In this document: piece by piece, positions 11,601 to 16,570 of the stretch
Layout: every line of letters begins with the position of its first letter
Position numbering within the stretch: the first letter of the stretch is position 1
Origin: an uncultured Actinomycetes bacterium
GTDB taxonomy: Bacteria; Actinomycetota; Actinomycetes; Mycobacteriales; Mycobacteriaceae
NCBI GenBank assembly: GCA_903884065.1
Contig: CAISDL010000089.1
Span: forward strand, 1 to 34,368
Direction of reading: 5' to 3'
DNA: 34,368 bases
Notes under the pieces: generated by a model
What the model saw: the letters and a program-made list of their open reading frames with translations, nothing else
Told to the model about the DNA's origin: nothing
Databases searched by the model: none
Program-made: the position numbers and the translations under genes

Positions 11601-11914
11601 GCTACCCGCTCAAGGCCGGCCTCCTGACCAGCCTGGGCTTCGGACACGTGTCGGGCCTGGTCGCCCTGGTGCATCCGCAGGCCTTCCTGGCCACCCTGGC
11701 CGACGACGAACGGCGGGACTACCTGCAGCGCGCGCAGGACAGGGTGCTGGCCGGCCAGCGGCGGCTGGCCTCGGCCATCGCCGGCGGTCGCCCCATGTAC
11801 GAGCGCCCGTCCGGTCGCCGGTTCGACCACGACGGGCCCGGGAAGGCCAGGGAGGCGGCCATGCTGCTCAACCCGGCCTCGCGACTCGGCGGGGGTGGCG
11901 AATACGCCGGTTAG
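2696..11914 (+). CDS. fas: Type I fatty acid synthase (FAS-I, single-chain multidomain)
   Basis: 3072 residues, the usual mycobacterial FAS-I size, in the order of a fused fungal beta plus alpha chain. Acetyltransferase: GHSQG, Ser149. FMN enoyl reductase from about 410 (LLAGMTPTTVDARIVAAATNGG, VGGGIGTPERAAEY near 600). Hotdog/MaoC-like dehydratase about 1040-1320 (SGDHNPIHTDR near 1228). Malonyl/palmitoyl transferase from about 1330: AFPGQG, GHSVG, Ser1437. An Ala/Pro/Glu linker (about 1725-1765) leads to the ACP, with probable phosphopantetheine Ser1812 in DGASSRRNQ. Ketoreductase from about 2120: TGASKGS, Tyr2290, Lys2294. Ketosynthase from about 2440: Cys2723 in GACATA, His2875 in SKHDTS, His2916 in TGHAKGG. 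No C-terminal phosphopantetheinyl transferase is present; acpS downstream supplies it. It makes acyl-CoA primers for phospholipids and mycolic acids. An AGGAG ribosome-binding site (2687-2691) supports this ATG. Confidence 0.98.
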   Translation: MTIHEHDRLPTGDAADRVTAHALVDRLNAGEPYAVAFGGQGASSWLASLEELVTMAGIESELARIAGEAELLLEPVADELVVVRPIGFEPLRWIRALAAGEPVPTTRQLTSAAVSLPGVLLTQIAAIRALGRQGLDFSATPPVAVAGHSQGVLAVEALRAGGTRDVELLALSQLIGAVGTLVARRRGITALGDSTPMVSVTHADPERIAELLDEFAREVRTVEPPALSIRNGRRAVVITGTPEQLSRFELFCRQISDKEAAERKNKLRGGAVFAPVFDPVQVEVGFHTPRLADGVDIVVRWAQAVGIDDDLARRMAEAMLVRQVDWVEAVIGIADSGARWILDLGPGDILTRVTAPVIRGLGVGIVPAATRGGQRNLFTVGAAPEVGAPWSSYAPTVISLPDGSVKLSTKFTRLTGRSPILLAGMTPTTVDARIVAAATNGGHWAELAGGGQVTEPIFERRVAELGELLEPGRAVQFNALYLDPYLWKLQVGGKRLVQKARQSGAPIDGLVISAGLPDLDEAVDLIEELHAAGISHICFKPGTVEQIRSVIRIAAEVPTRPVIAHIEGGRAGGHHSWEDLDDLLLSTYSELRSQSNITICVGGGIGTPERAAEYLTGRWSHVYGYPLMPVDGILVGTAAMACLEATTSPSVKQMLVDTKGTDQWVGAGKALNGMASGRSQLGADIHEIDNSASRCGRLLDEVAGDADAVAARRDEIIAAMAPTAKPYFGDVADMTYLQWLARYVELAIGAGDSTADTKSADSPWLDGTWRERFAAMLQRAEARLDAADTGRIETLFGPDSALLEDPDRAIAALLDRYPDAATVLLHPADTPFFVELCKTVGKPVNFVPVIDKDVRRWWRSDSLWQAHDARYTADQVCIIPGTAAVAGIDRVDEPVAELLDRFESAAVREVLATGAEPEPVFSRLQGRADVGGPLGLVLDSPDVLWAGRTAINPVHRLAPPHAWQILDSGSATNHSTGARLEVIGSDRVVLRVPLSGTWIDITFTLPPTVVDGGAPMVITADAAAAMRGVLAIAAGVDGPEALPALVNGSATATVDWDPERVADHTGVTATFGAPLAPTLTTVPDALVGRCWPAVFAAIGGAVTDVGFPVIEGLLSLVHLDHAARLLRPLPTHPVHLVVTATSSHAYDTEVGRVVPVTVNVSDTSGTVLAVLEERFAIRGRTGPGELTDPVRAGGAVSVNATDTPRRRRRDVTVAAPHAMRPFAVVSGDHNPIHTDRTAALLAGLEAPIVHGMWLSAAAQHVVTATDGKPGAPGKLIGWTARFLGMVSPGDEIDFRVDRVGIDLGAEVLEVTAKVHGELVMSATARLAAPKTAYAFPGQGIQHKGMGMEVRARSKAARAVWDRADAFTRDALGFSVMHVVRDNPTSLIARGVHYQHPDGVLYLTQFTQVAMATVAAAQVAEMREQGAFVEGAIACGHSVGEYTALACVTGVYELEALLEVVFHRGSKMHDIVPRDELGRSNYRLAAIRPSQIDLDDADVTAFVAEIAERTGEFLQIVNFNLRGSQYAIAGTVRGLDALEEEIERLREITGGKRAYIQVPGIDVPFHSDVLRVGVDEFRRSLQRIMPLDADPSVLIGRYIPNLVPRLFTLDRDFIQEIRDLVPAEPLDEILADYDTWITERPGEVGRRVVIELLAWQFASPVRWIETQDLLFNETAAGGVGVERFVEIGVRNAPTVAGLATNTLKLPEFAYSTVEVLNVERDAAVLFATDTDPEPEPETEAEPAAPTAQPEALEAAPAAAPAAAPAVPSGTVRPDDVPFDAADATCALIALSAKMRLDQIEPLDSIESITDGASSRRNQLLVDLGSELNLGAIDGAAEADLTALRGQVSKLARTYKPFGPVLTDAVNDQLRTTLGPSGKRPGVIAERLAKTWELGPGWAKHVTVELALGTREGSSVRGGPLGGLHDGALKDAAAVDTAIDAAVAAVAARRGIAVALPSAAGAAGGVVDSAALDEFAATVTGRDGVLASAARMVLGQLGLDGAVSAAPAEADTELIELVTAELGADWPRLVAPVFDARKAVLLDDRWASAREDLVTVWLADDDDVEADWDRLSQRFEGAGNVVATQADWWRGRALAGGRDAHASLYGRIAAGAQNPAPGRYADEVAVVTGASKGSIAASVIARLLDGGATVVATTSRLDDERLAFYKSLYRDHARFGAALWVVPANMASYADIDALISWVGNEQTENLGPQSVHVKDAQTPTLLFPFAAPRVAGDLSEAGSRSEMEMKVLLWAVERLVGGLSAIGAERDIASRLHVVLPGSPNRGMFGGDGAYGESKSALDAVVARWSAESSWAQRVTIAHALIGWTKGTGLMGHNDAIVDAVEDAGVTTYSTAEMAGMLLDLCTVEARVAATEAPLQADLTGGLGDIELDMAELAARAREEMASAATESDEDATGTIVALPSPPRGHRPSPPPAWPALDIDPADLVVIVGAAEVGPYGSSRTRFEMEVSGELSAAGVLELAWTTGLVTWESDPKPGWYDAASGELVPEEEIAQRYHDTVVQRCGIREFVADGALHADHSTDLLVSVFLDRDFTFVVTSEAEARAFETFDPDHTVVRPAGDSGDWEVIRKAGTEIRVPRKTKLSRTVGAQIPTGFDPTVWGISPDMVASTDRVALWNMVATVDAFLSSGFTPTELMRWVHPAMVASTQGTGIGGLTSMQTMFHGNLTGTPKPNDILQEVLPNVVAAHVMQSYVGGYGAMVHPVGACATAAVSVEEGVDKIRLGKAELVVAGGFDDMTSDAIIGFGDMAATADTETMRARGISDAHISRANDRRRLGFLEAQGGGTILLARGDLALRMGLPVLAVVAYAQSFADGVHTSIPAPGLGALGAGRGGRDSALARSLNRLGLGADDIAVISKHDTSTLANDPNETELHERLADALGRSPGAPLFVVSQKSLTGHAKGGAAVFQTIGLCQVLRDGVIPPNRSLDCVDEELAVSDHLVWPRKTLHLGERYPLKAGLLTSLGFGHVSGLVALVHPQAFLATLADDERRDYLQRAQDRVLAGQRRLASAIAGGRPMYERPSGRRFDHDGPGKAREAAMLLNPASRLGGGGEYAG

Positions 11915-11949
11915 ATGGCCGGTTAGTCACATCGCGCCCCGATAGCCGC

Positions 11950-11955
11950 TAAGGT
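11950..11955 (+). promoter_or_regulatory. -10 box of a possible internal leaderless promoter for acpS
   Basis: TAAGGT (TANNNT) ends 6 nt before the acpS GTG at 11962. It lies inside the 47-bp fas-acpS gap, so acpS may be transcribed independently as well as by read-through from fas. No Shine-Dalgarno sequence is visible before the GTG. Confidence 0.45.
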
Positions 11956-11961
11956 CTGCGC

Positions 11962-12354
11962 GTGGCGATCGTGGGAGTGGGTATTGACCTGGTGTCGATT
12001 CCGGAATTCGCCGAGCAGGTGGACCGGCCCGGCACGGTGTTCGCCGAGACGTTCACCCCGGGCGAGCGCCGCGACGCCGCCGACAAGAGTTCGCTCGCCG
12101 CGCGTCATCTGGCTGCCCGCTGGGCCGCCAAGGAGGCGGTGATCAAGGCGTGGTCGGGCTCCCGGTTCGCTCAGCGTCCCGTGTTGCCCGAGGGCATTCA
12201 CCACGACATCGAGGTCGTCACCGATATGTGGGGCCGCCCGAAGGTCCGGCTGACCGGCGCGATCGCCGAGCACCTCGCCGACGTGGTGATCCACGTCTCG
12301 CTGACCCACGAGGGCGACACCGCGGCGGCCGTCGCCATCCTCGAGACGCTCTAG
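11962..12354 (+). CDS. acpS: Holo-[acyl-carrier-protein] synthase AcpS
   Basis: 130 residues, the family's usual length. It transfers 4'-phosphopantetheine from CoA to the active Ser of the FAS-I carrier domain (and other carrier proteins), the step FAS-I needs because it lacks its own transferase domain. Motifs: VGIDLVSI at the N terminus with Mg-binding Asp9, and WAAKEAVIKAW with Glu58. The C-terminal HVSLTHEGDTAAAVAILE strand is also typical. It follows fas by 47 bp in the same direction, the conserved fas-acpS arrangement. The GTG start is set by the VGVGIDL N terminus and a TANNNT box 6 nt upstream. Confidence 0.97.
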   Translation: MAIVGVGIDLVSIPEFAEQVDRPGTVFAETFTPGERRDAADKSSLAARHLAARWAAKEAVIKAWSGSRFAQRPVLPEGIHHDIEVVTDMWGRPKVRLTGAIAEHLADVVIHVSLTHEGDTAAAVAILETL

Positions 12355-12425
12355 GTTCCCGCCGAGCGTCGCGCTGGGGTGACACTCGGCGACGAGTGTG
12401 GCGCCTCAGAGGCGCTCGGAGGGGC

Positions 12426-12431
12426 TAATCT
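12426..12431 (+). promoter_or_regulatory. -10 box of a predicted leaderless promoter for the M20 peptidase gene
   Basis: TAATCT ends 6 nt before the GTG at 12438. It is a strong TANNNT match at the leaderless distance, which supports the GTG as start. A GGAGGGG stretch at 12417-12424 is too far upstream to act as a ribosome-binding site. Confidence 0.5.
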
Positions 12432-12437
12432 CGCCCG

Positions 12438-13814
12438 GTGAGTGATCTGGTTCAACGCGTGCACGACGTGCTGCCCGACGTTCGCCGCGACCTCGAGGAC
12501 CTGGTGCGCATCCAATCGGTGTGGTCGGATCCGGCCCGGCGCGCGGAGGTCGTCCGCAGCGCCGAGAAGGTGGCCGACCTGCTGCGCGAGGCCGGCTTCG
12601 CCCACGTTGAGATCGTCAGCGAAGGCGGGGCTCCGGCTGTCATCGCACATCACCCCGCACCGCCGGGTGCGCCGACCGTGCTGCTCTACGCTCACCATGA
12701 CGTCCAGCCCGAAGGCGATGCGGCGCAATGGGATTCGGCCCCTTTCGAACCGATTGAGCGGGACGGCCGGCTCTACGGCCGGGGCACCGCCGACGACAAG
12801 GCCGGGATCGCCGTCCATCTGGCGGCGTTCCGGGCGCACGGCGGGAATCCGCCCGTCGGAGTGACGGTGTTCGTCGAGGGCGAGGAGGAGTGCGGTTCGC
12901 CCTCGCTGAGCCGGCTGCTGGCCGCACACCAGTCCAAGCTGGCCGCCGACGTCATCGTGATCGCCGACTCCGACAACTGGACCTCCGAGATCCCGGCGCT
13001 GACGGTGTCGTTGCGCGGTCTGGCCGACTGTGTCGTCGAGGTGGCCACCCTCGATCACGGGCTGCACTCCGGACTGTGGGGCGGGGTGGTGCCCGACGCG
13101 CTGACCGCCCTGGTCCGGCTGCTGGCCAGCCTGCACGACGACGACGGAAACGTCGCGGTCGCCGGTCTGCACCAGGGCAGCGCCGCACCGGTCGACCGCG
13201 GGGCGGACTGGGTGCGGGCCGAGTCCGGACTGCTCGACGGGGTCGGCGAGATCGGTTCGGGGACAGTTGCTCAGCGGTTGTGGGCCAAACCGGCGATCAC
13301 CGTCATCGGGATCGACACCACGCCGATCGACAGAGCCTCCAACACCCTGATCCCGCGGGCCCGGGCGAAGGTCAGCCTGCGAGTGGCTCCCGGCGGTGAC
13401 GCCGCCGCCCACCTGGACGCGCTGCGCCGCCACCTCGAGCAGAACGCGCCGTGGGGTGCCCACGTCACGGTCACCCCCGGCGACGTCGGCCAGCCCTATG
13501 CGATCGACGCCACCGGTCCGGTGTACGACGCCGCCCGCGCGGCGTTTCGCCGGGCGTGGGGAGTCGAGGCGGTCGATATGGGAATGGGCGGCTCCATCCC
13601 GTTCATCGCCGAGTTCGCCGCCGCGTTCCCCGACGCGACGATCCTGGTGACCGGCGTCGAAGATCCCGGAACGCAGGCGCACAGCGTCAACGAGAGCCTG
13701 GATCTGGGTGTGCTGGAGCGGGCCGCCGTCGCCGAGGCGCTCCTGCTGGGCTCATTGGGCTCATCGAGCGCATCGGGCGCATCGGGCGCATCGTCAGCGG
13801 GCTACTCCCAGTAG
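12438..13814 (+). CDS. M20-family metallopeptidase (dipeptidase, Rv2522c-type)
   Basis: 458 residues, normal for the M20 family of two-zinc dipeptidases and deacylases. No signal peptide is visible, so it is probably cytosolic. Metal and catalytic motifs: LLYAHHDVQP (His86, Asp88), RLYGRGTADDKAG (bridging Asp about 119), EGEEECGSPS (Glu cluster 147-151), and a C-terminal AHSVNES with the last metal-binding His. The lid domain lies between (LDHGLHSGLWGG). Its natural substrate cannot be read from sequence; a Xaa-Xaa dipeptidase is the family-level guess. The final 20 residues are Ser/Gly/Ala-rich and encoded by a 9-bp tandem repeat (13749-13793). Its 3' end overlaps the convergent M15-like gene by 13 bp. 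The neighbour order after acpS matches M. tuberculosis as I remember it. Confidence 0.9.
   Translation: MSDLVQRVHDVLPDVRRDLEDLVRIQSVWSDPARRAEVVRSAEKVADLLREAGFAHVEIVSEGGAPAVIAHHPAPPGAPTVLLYAHHDVQPEGDAAQWDSAPFEPIERDGRLYGRGTADDKAGIAVHLAAFRAHGGNPPVGVTVFVEGEEECGSPSLSRLLAAHQSKLAADVIVIADSDNWTSEIPALTVSLRGLADCVVEVATLDHGLHSGLWGGVVPDALTALVRLLASLHDDDGNVAVAGLHQGSAAPVDRGADWVRAESGLLDGVGEIGSGTVAQRLWAKPAITVIGIDTTPIDRASNTLIPRARAKVSLRVAPGGDAAAHLDALRRHLEQNAPWGAHVTVTPGDVGQPYAIDATGPVYDAARAAFRRAWGVEAVDMGMGGSIPFIAEFAAAFPDATILVTGVEDPGTQAHSVNESLDLGVLERAAVAEALLLGSLGSSSASGASGASSAGYSQ
13749..13793 (+). repeat. 9-bp tandem repeat (five units) in the 3' end of the M20 gene
   Basis: Units are GGCTCATTG, GGCTCATCG, AGCGCATCG, GGCGCATCG and GGCGCATCG. 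The 9-bp period keeps frame and adds three small residues (Ser/Gly/Ala/Leu) per unit. Copy-number change would alter the length of the flexible C-terminal tail without frameshift. Confidence 0.85.
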
Positions 13815-14383
13815 TGCTCGCCGCCCTTGGGGAAGCCGCCGCCGTAGCTGGAGATGTGGACGTGGGTGTAGTGGTTGGCATCCGGGCTGCCCAGGTCATC
13901 CATCAGGCGGGGTGATCCCGAAGCCGGCCGGTAGTTCCGCTGCCAGATCACGTACTCGAGGCCGAACCGGTCGGCGTTGGCGAACACGTAATCCACGATG
14001 CGGTCGCCGAGGGCGCGACCGGCCGGCGTATCCCAGTGCGGGATCATCACGTCCACCGCCAGACCGTTGGGGTGCCACTTCATGCTGTCGGCCCGGACCC
14101 CGCCCATCTCGGTGATCTCGGGGAACCGCTTGCTGATCGCGCGCGCGGCCAGGATCGTCTGCACCTGCATGCCGCGCTCATCGCAGCGGCCGGCGGGCAG
14201 GGCCCGACGGATCGGCACCGCGGCACGCGGGGCCGCAGCCGCAGATCCGTGGCTGGCTGCGGCGAGCACGATCTGGGGCTCCCACCCCAGCGGTTCTGCG
14301 GGGTGGACCGGGCCCATCGCCACAGTCGCCGGCACGGCCAGGATCGCCGCCAACCACGTCATCACGCGCCCACGACGGTTCAC
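13802..14383 (-). CDS. Exported zinc protein with M15/LAS-type (D-Ala-D-Ala peptidase-like) domain
   Basis: 193 residues. The N terminus (RRGRVMTWLAAILAVPATVAMG) looks like a signal peptide or membrane anchor, followed by an Ala-rich linker to about residue 65. The C-terminal domain has the LAS zinc pattern: WHPNGLAVDVMIP with His104 and Asp111, then HYTHVHIS with His174 and His176. Many actinobacterial proteins with this architecture (ARB-07466-like C-terminal domain) are exported. A role in peptidoglycan cleavage or binding is plausible but unproven, and a catalytic base is not obvious. The GTG start is preceded by GGAGG at 4-nt spacing; an in-frame ATG at 14362 lacks one. The 3' end overlaps the convergent M20 gene by 13 bp. 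Confidence 0.75.
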   Translation of the reverse strand: MNRRGRVMTWLAAILAVPATVAMGPVHPAEPLGWEPQIVLAAASHGSAAAAPRAAVPIRRALPAGRCDERGMQVQTILAARAISKRFPEITEMGGVRADSMKWHPNGLAVDVMIPHWDTPAGRALGDRIVDYVFANADRFGLEYVIWQRNYRPASGSPRLMDDLGSPDANHYTHVHISSYGGGFPKGGEHYWE

Positions 14384-14628
14384 TGGCCCTCCGGTCCTCG
14401 ATCAACCTTCGCGGCCTGTCCCGCGACTGTGATTCCACCGTGATGTCGGCGATACCGGGCCCAGCGTTACGCGTGTGACGCGAGGGGAAAGCACGGACCT
14501 CCTCCGATTGCAGGAGGCGGGATCATCAGCAACATCGTCGAACTGCCCGATAGTGCGCCTCCGCCCGGTCCGGCAATGTGGGAGTCAGCAAGCCGGGAGA
14601 TGCCCGGCGAGAACACAGGGAGAAAATC
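14384..14628. other. Divergent promoter region without a gene
   Basis: 245 bp separate the M15-like gene (minus) and the small exported peptide (plus). It holds an imperfect palindrome centred in GCGTTACGCGTGTGACGC (14464-14481) and a hairpin CCTCCT-N8-AGGAGG (14498-14517). No confident -10 box was found for either direction. Confidence 0.4.
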
Positions 14629-14796
14629 ATGAAGCGTTTCGCAGCCTCGACACTGCTGGCCAGCGGTCTGTTCGCCGGCCTGATGGGAGTGGCCGGTCCC
14701 GCCCACGCCGACCTCAGCGACGTCGTCTGGAACCAGCAGCACCAGCAGCGCGCCTACGTTCCGCACGTCGACACCACCGTGCGGCACAGCCGCTGA
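14629..14796 (+). CDS. Small exported peptide (55 residues), unknown function
   Basis: The first 27 residues form a clear Sec signal (MKRF, hydrophobic core, GPAHA cleavage site), leaving a mature peptide of about 28 residues that begins DLSDVVWNQQHQQRAY. The peptide is rich in His, Gln and Arg with no Cys. A ribosome-binding site AGGGAG lies 6 nt before the ATG, so the shorter start at 14629 is preferred to an upstream in-frame codon. A strong hairpin terminator follows 20 nt after the stop, so it is probably a single-gene transcript. I do not recognise a family with certainty; short exported proteins beginning near a DLSD motif are common in mycobacteria. Confidence 0.75.
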   Translation: MKRFAASTLLASGLFAGLMGVAGPAHADLSDVVWNQQHQQRAYVPHVDTTVRHSR

Positions 14797-14816
14797 CCGT
14801 CACACCGCGAGCGCCA

Positions 14817-14850
14817 CACCGGCCCGTCACCTGCAGGTGGCGGGCCGGTG
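14817..14850 (+). terminator. Long hairpin terminator after the small exported peptide gene
   Basis: CACCGGCCCG pairs perfectly with CGGGCCGGTG. The loop continues pairing through CACCT/AGGTG with one G-T pair, giving about 16 stacked pairs around a 2-nt tip. It is followed by GCATTCTT, only a weak U-tract. It could also act on the 76-residue gene that begins 15 nt downstream. Confidence 0.7.
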
Positions 14851-14864
14851 GCATTCTTGACTGC

Positions 14865-15095
14865 GTGGCGAAGTCCGCACGCTGTCGAAGCCCGTTGCTC
14901 ATCGCTGGCGTACTCCTGCTTGCGCTGGCCGCCGCACTGATCGCGGCCTACGGATTCATCGGCTCTCATGTCGATGCGGACGGATGGCTGCACGAGCCCT
15001 TCGCGTGCATACCGCTGGCCTGGCTCTGCGGTCTGGCCGGAGCGGTCCTAGTGGCGATTGCCCTCTGGCGCGGCCGGCGAGACCGCTTGCGCTGA
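14865..15095 (+). CDS. Small two-helix membrane protein (DUF3955-like)
   Basis: 76 residues from a GTG. The chain has two hydrophobic segments, about residues 11-31 (LLIAGVLLLALAAALIAAYGF) and 49-68, joined by a polar loop containing VDADGWLHEPFACIPLAWL. This loop resembles the 'VDADGxLHEPF' signature I associate with DUF3955 proteins, whose function is unknown. No good ribosome-binding site precedes the GTG, which lies 15 nt after a strong hairpin; a weak -10-like CATTCT is at 14852-14857. It faces the convergent bcp gene with 11 bp between the two stops. Confidence 0.6.
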   Translation: MAKSARCRSPLLIAGVLLLALAAALIAAYGFIGSHVDADGWLHEPFACIPLAWLCGLAGAVLVAIALWRGRRDRLR

Positions 15096-15106
15096 ACGCT
15101 CGGGGA

Positions 15107-15586
15107 TCAGCCGTTCTCCGTGATGATCTTCTGGATCGCCGAGGCCGTATTGGCCGCCTTCACGTTGTACTGGGCCAGGGCGATCTTGCCCTTCTCGTCG
15201 ATGAGGAACGTCGAGCGGATCACGCCATGGACGGTCTTGCCGTACATCTTCTTCTCCCCGAAGGTGCCCCAGGCGGTCAAGACCGTCTTGTCCGGATCGG
15301 ACAGCAGGGGGAAGGTCAGTGCCTCGGCGTCGCGGAACTTCGCCAGCTTCTCCGGCTTGTCCGGCGAGATGCCGACGACGTCGATCCCGGCATCGTTGAG
15401 GGTGGCCAGGCTGTCCCGGAAGCTGCAGGCCTGCTTGGTGCATCCCGGGGTCGAGGCCGCCGGATAGAAGTAGACGATGACCTTGCGGCCCTTGAAACCC
15501 GACAGTGTGACGGTCTTACCGTCCGCATCCGGCAGGCTGAACGCCGGTGCCTTGTCGCCTACCTCAAGTCGTGCTGATTCGGTCAC
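15107..15586 (-). CDS. bcp: Thiol peroxidase, Bcp/PrxQ-type peroxiredoxin
   Basis: 159 residues, close to M. tuberculosis Bcp (Rv2521). It reduces hydrogen peroxide and organic hydroperoxides with thioredoxin-type donors in the cytosol. The peroxidatic Cys49 lies in STPGCTKQAC, and Cys54 five residues later is the resolving Cys of the PrxQ helix-2 type. Other marks are GDKAPAFSLPDADG at the N terminus, VYFYPA before the active site and GVIRSTFLIDEKGKI near the C terminus. The GTG start is chosen because GAAGGAG lies 8 nt upstream and the protein begins with the family's usual N terminus; the longer in-frame form to 15670 adds an unrelated basic segment. It is divergent from the DUF3618 gene. 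Confidence 0.93.
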   Translation of the reverse strand: MTESARLEVGDKAPAFSLPDADGKTVTLSGFKGRKVIVYFYPAASTPGCTKQACSFRDSLATLNDAGIDVVGISPDKPEKLAKFRDAEALTFPLLSDPDKTVLTAWGTFGEKKMYGKTVHGVIRSTFLIDEKGKIALAQYNVKAANTASAIQKIITENG

Positions 15587-15696
15587 GGTGCATCTCCTTC
15601 GTCGGCTGAGGGTCGCCCACTGACGACGTGGGCGCCCGCGCTGATCTAGGGTAGTGCGGCAGTGCTGCATCGCGGCGGGCGGAAGCGAGGACTCAA

Positions 15697-15921
15697 GTGG
15701 CGGAGCGGGATCCCGAGGTCATCAAGCAGGAGATCGCTGCGGCACGCGACCGCCTGGCCGTGACGGTCGATTCACTGGCTGAGCGGGCCAATCCGCAGCG
15801 TGTCGCCGAAGACCTCAAGGCGACAGCGCTGAGGTTTCTCAAGCAGCCCGCGGTGGCGGCGAGCCTAGCCGGTGTGGGCGTGCTGACCATGGTGATCATC
15901 ATCCGCAGCATCCGCCGTTAG
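15697..15921 (+). CDS. DUF3618 small membrane-anchored protein (Rv2520c-type)
   Basis: 74 residues. The N-terminal two-thirds is a charged, helical segment (ERDPEVIKQEIAAARDRLAVTVDSLAERANPQ) matching DUF3618, followed by one transmembrane helix at about residues 50-68 and a basic tail RSIRR. Its function is unknown; such proteins often accompany membrane-stress or lipid genes. The GTG is preceded by GCGAGGA at about 6 nt. A divergent 110-bp gap separates it from bcp and contains a TAGGGT (15647-15652) that could be its -10 box, the same arrangement as in M. tuberculosis. Confidence 0.85.
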   Translation: MAERDPEVIKQEIAAARDRLAVTVDSLAERANPQRVAEDLKATALRFLKQPAVAASLAGVGVLTMVIIIRSIRR

Positions 15922-16222
15922 AGCGCGACCGCGCTAACCCCGCCTCAACCAGCCCGTCAGTCGGGCCCGCGGGGGGCTCGCCTGCATGCCGACCCTGCCG
16001 CAGGTATGGATGCGCAGTGGGACGTCATCGCCGTCGTGGCCGTCGGCCGACGGACCCTGGGAGCCGCGCCGTTCCCTCGCCATGATGTCCCATCCGGTTT
16101 TCCGAGCTAACTAACAAGCTTCAGGAAGCAAGGATACCTACGCCAAAAAGACCATGTCAAACCATTGGAAATGGTCCGTAGCCCGAACGGCCAGTTACCG
16201 AAGAATGTTTGCCGGTGGGGCG
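15922..16222. other. 301-bp gap without a recognisable gene
   Basis: It begins with a short hairpin AGCGCG-AC-CGCGCT (15922-15935) just after the DUF3618 stop. The right half (16100-16222) is noticeably richer in A/T and contains the minus-strand terminator listed separately. No open frame here has a family signature or a plausible start. Confidence 0.5.
16145..16176 (-). terminator. Rho-independent-like terminator of the small membrane protein gene
   Basis: Read on the minus strand, GACCAT pairs with ATGGTC and is followed directly by TTTTT. An alternative inner stem ACCATT-TCC-AATGGT overlaps it. It begins about 47 nt after the stop codon at 16223. Confidence 0.5.
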
Positions 16223-16549
16223 TCACGGATGGTCGTTGAGGAGACCCGCGAAAACGATGCGGAAGAGCAGTTCCGACACGGTGCCGACGACGATGCTCGC
16301 ACTGACAACTGCTCCGACGACCGCCACGACGATCGCGGCGACGCTGGATTTCTTGGCTTTGCCGGACTGCAGCAGGCCCACGATTCCCAGGACGAACGCG
16401 ACCGGCAGCACGTACCACCCGACTGTGAGAGTTGCGGGTACGCACGCCAGCACGGACCCGGCGATGCCGACGATCAGTGCGATCGTCCCCAGGGTGTTCT
16501 TCCGGCCGGCCGAGGCGTGCGGTGCAACCGGCGGGGGATAGGGCGGCAT
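16223..16549 (-). CDS. DUF4190-like small membrane protein
   Basis: 108 residues. A Pro-rich N terminus (MPPYPPPVAPH) is followed by two transmembrane helices at about 20-38 and 46-62 with a basic hinge GKAKKSS, then a third hydrophobic stretch to about 100. This is the layout of the DUF4190 family, whose function is unknown. The ATG is 5 nt from a TAATCT -10 box on the same strand, so the transcript is probably leaderless. Its start faces the alpha/beta hydrolase start with only 21 bp between them. An upstream in-frame extension reaches into that hydrolase gene and is not credible. Confidence 0.7.
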   Translation of the reverse strand: MPPYPPPVAPHASAGRKNTLGTIALIVGIAGSVLACVPATLTVGWYVLPVAFVLGIVGLLQSGKAKKSSVAAIVVAVVGAVVSASIVVGTVSELLFRIVFAGLLNDHP

Positions 16550-16554
16550 GGGGG

Positions 16555-16560
16555 AGATTA
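16555..16560 (-). promoter_or_regulatory. -10 box (minus strand), leaderless promoter of the DUF4190-like gene
   Basis: On the minus strand this reads TAATCT, 5 nt before the ATG at 16549. It overlaps by two bases the plus-strand -10 box at 16559-16564. Confidence 0.55.
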
Positions 16561-16564
16561 TGGT
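16559..16564 (+). promoter_or_regulatory. -10 box (plus strand), leaderless promoter of the alpha/beta hydrolase gene
   Basis: TATGGT ends 6 nt before the ATG at 16571. Because it overlaps the opposing TAATCT, RNA polymerase could open only one of the two promoters at a time. Confidence 0.55.
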
Positions 16565-16570
16565 CCAGTG

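Noticed and set aside
14475..15095. A single 206-codon gene including the 76-residue membrane protein
   Set aside because: The first 130 codons are antisense-like composition, overlap the small exported peptide in another frame and cross the hairpin terminator.
15587..15670. N-terminal extension of bcp to 15670
   Set aside because: The extra 28 residues are basic and unlike the family; GAAGGAG lies 8 nt before the GTG at 15586.
16154..16570. N-terminal extension of the alpha/beta hydrolase
   Set aside because: It runs antisense through the DUF4190-like gene and its terminator, and the -10 box at 16559 lies inside it.
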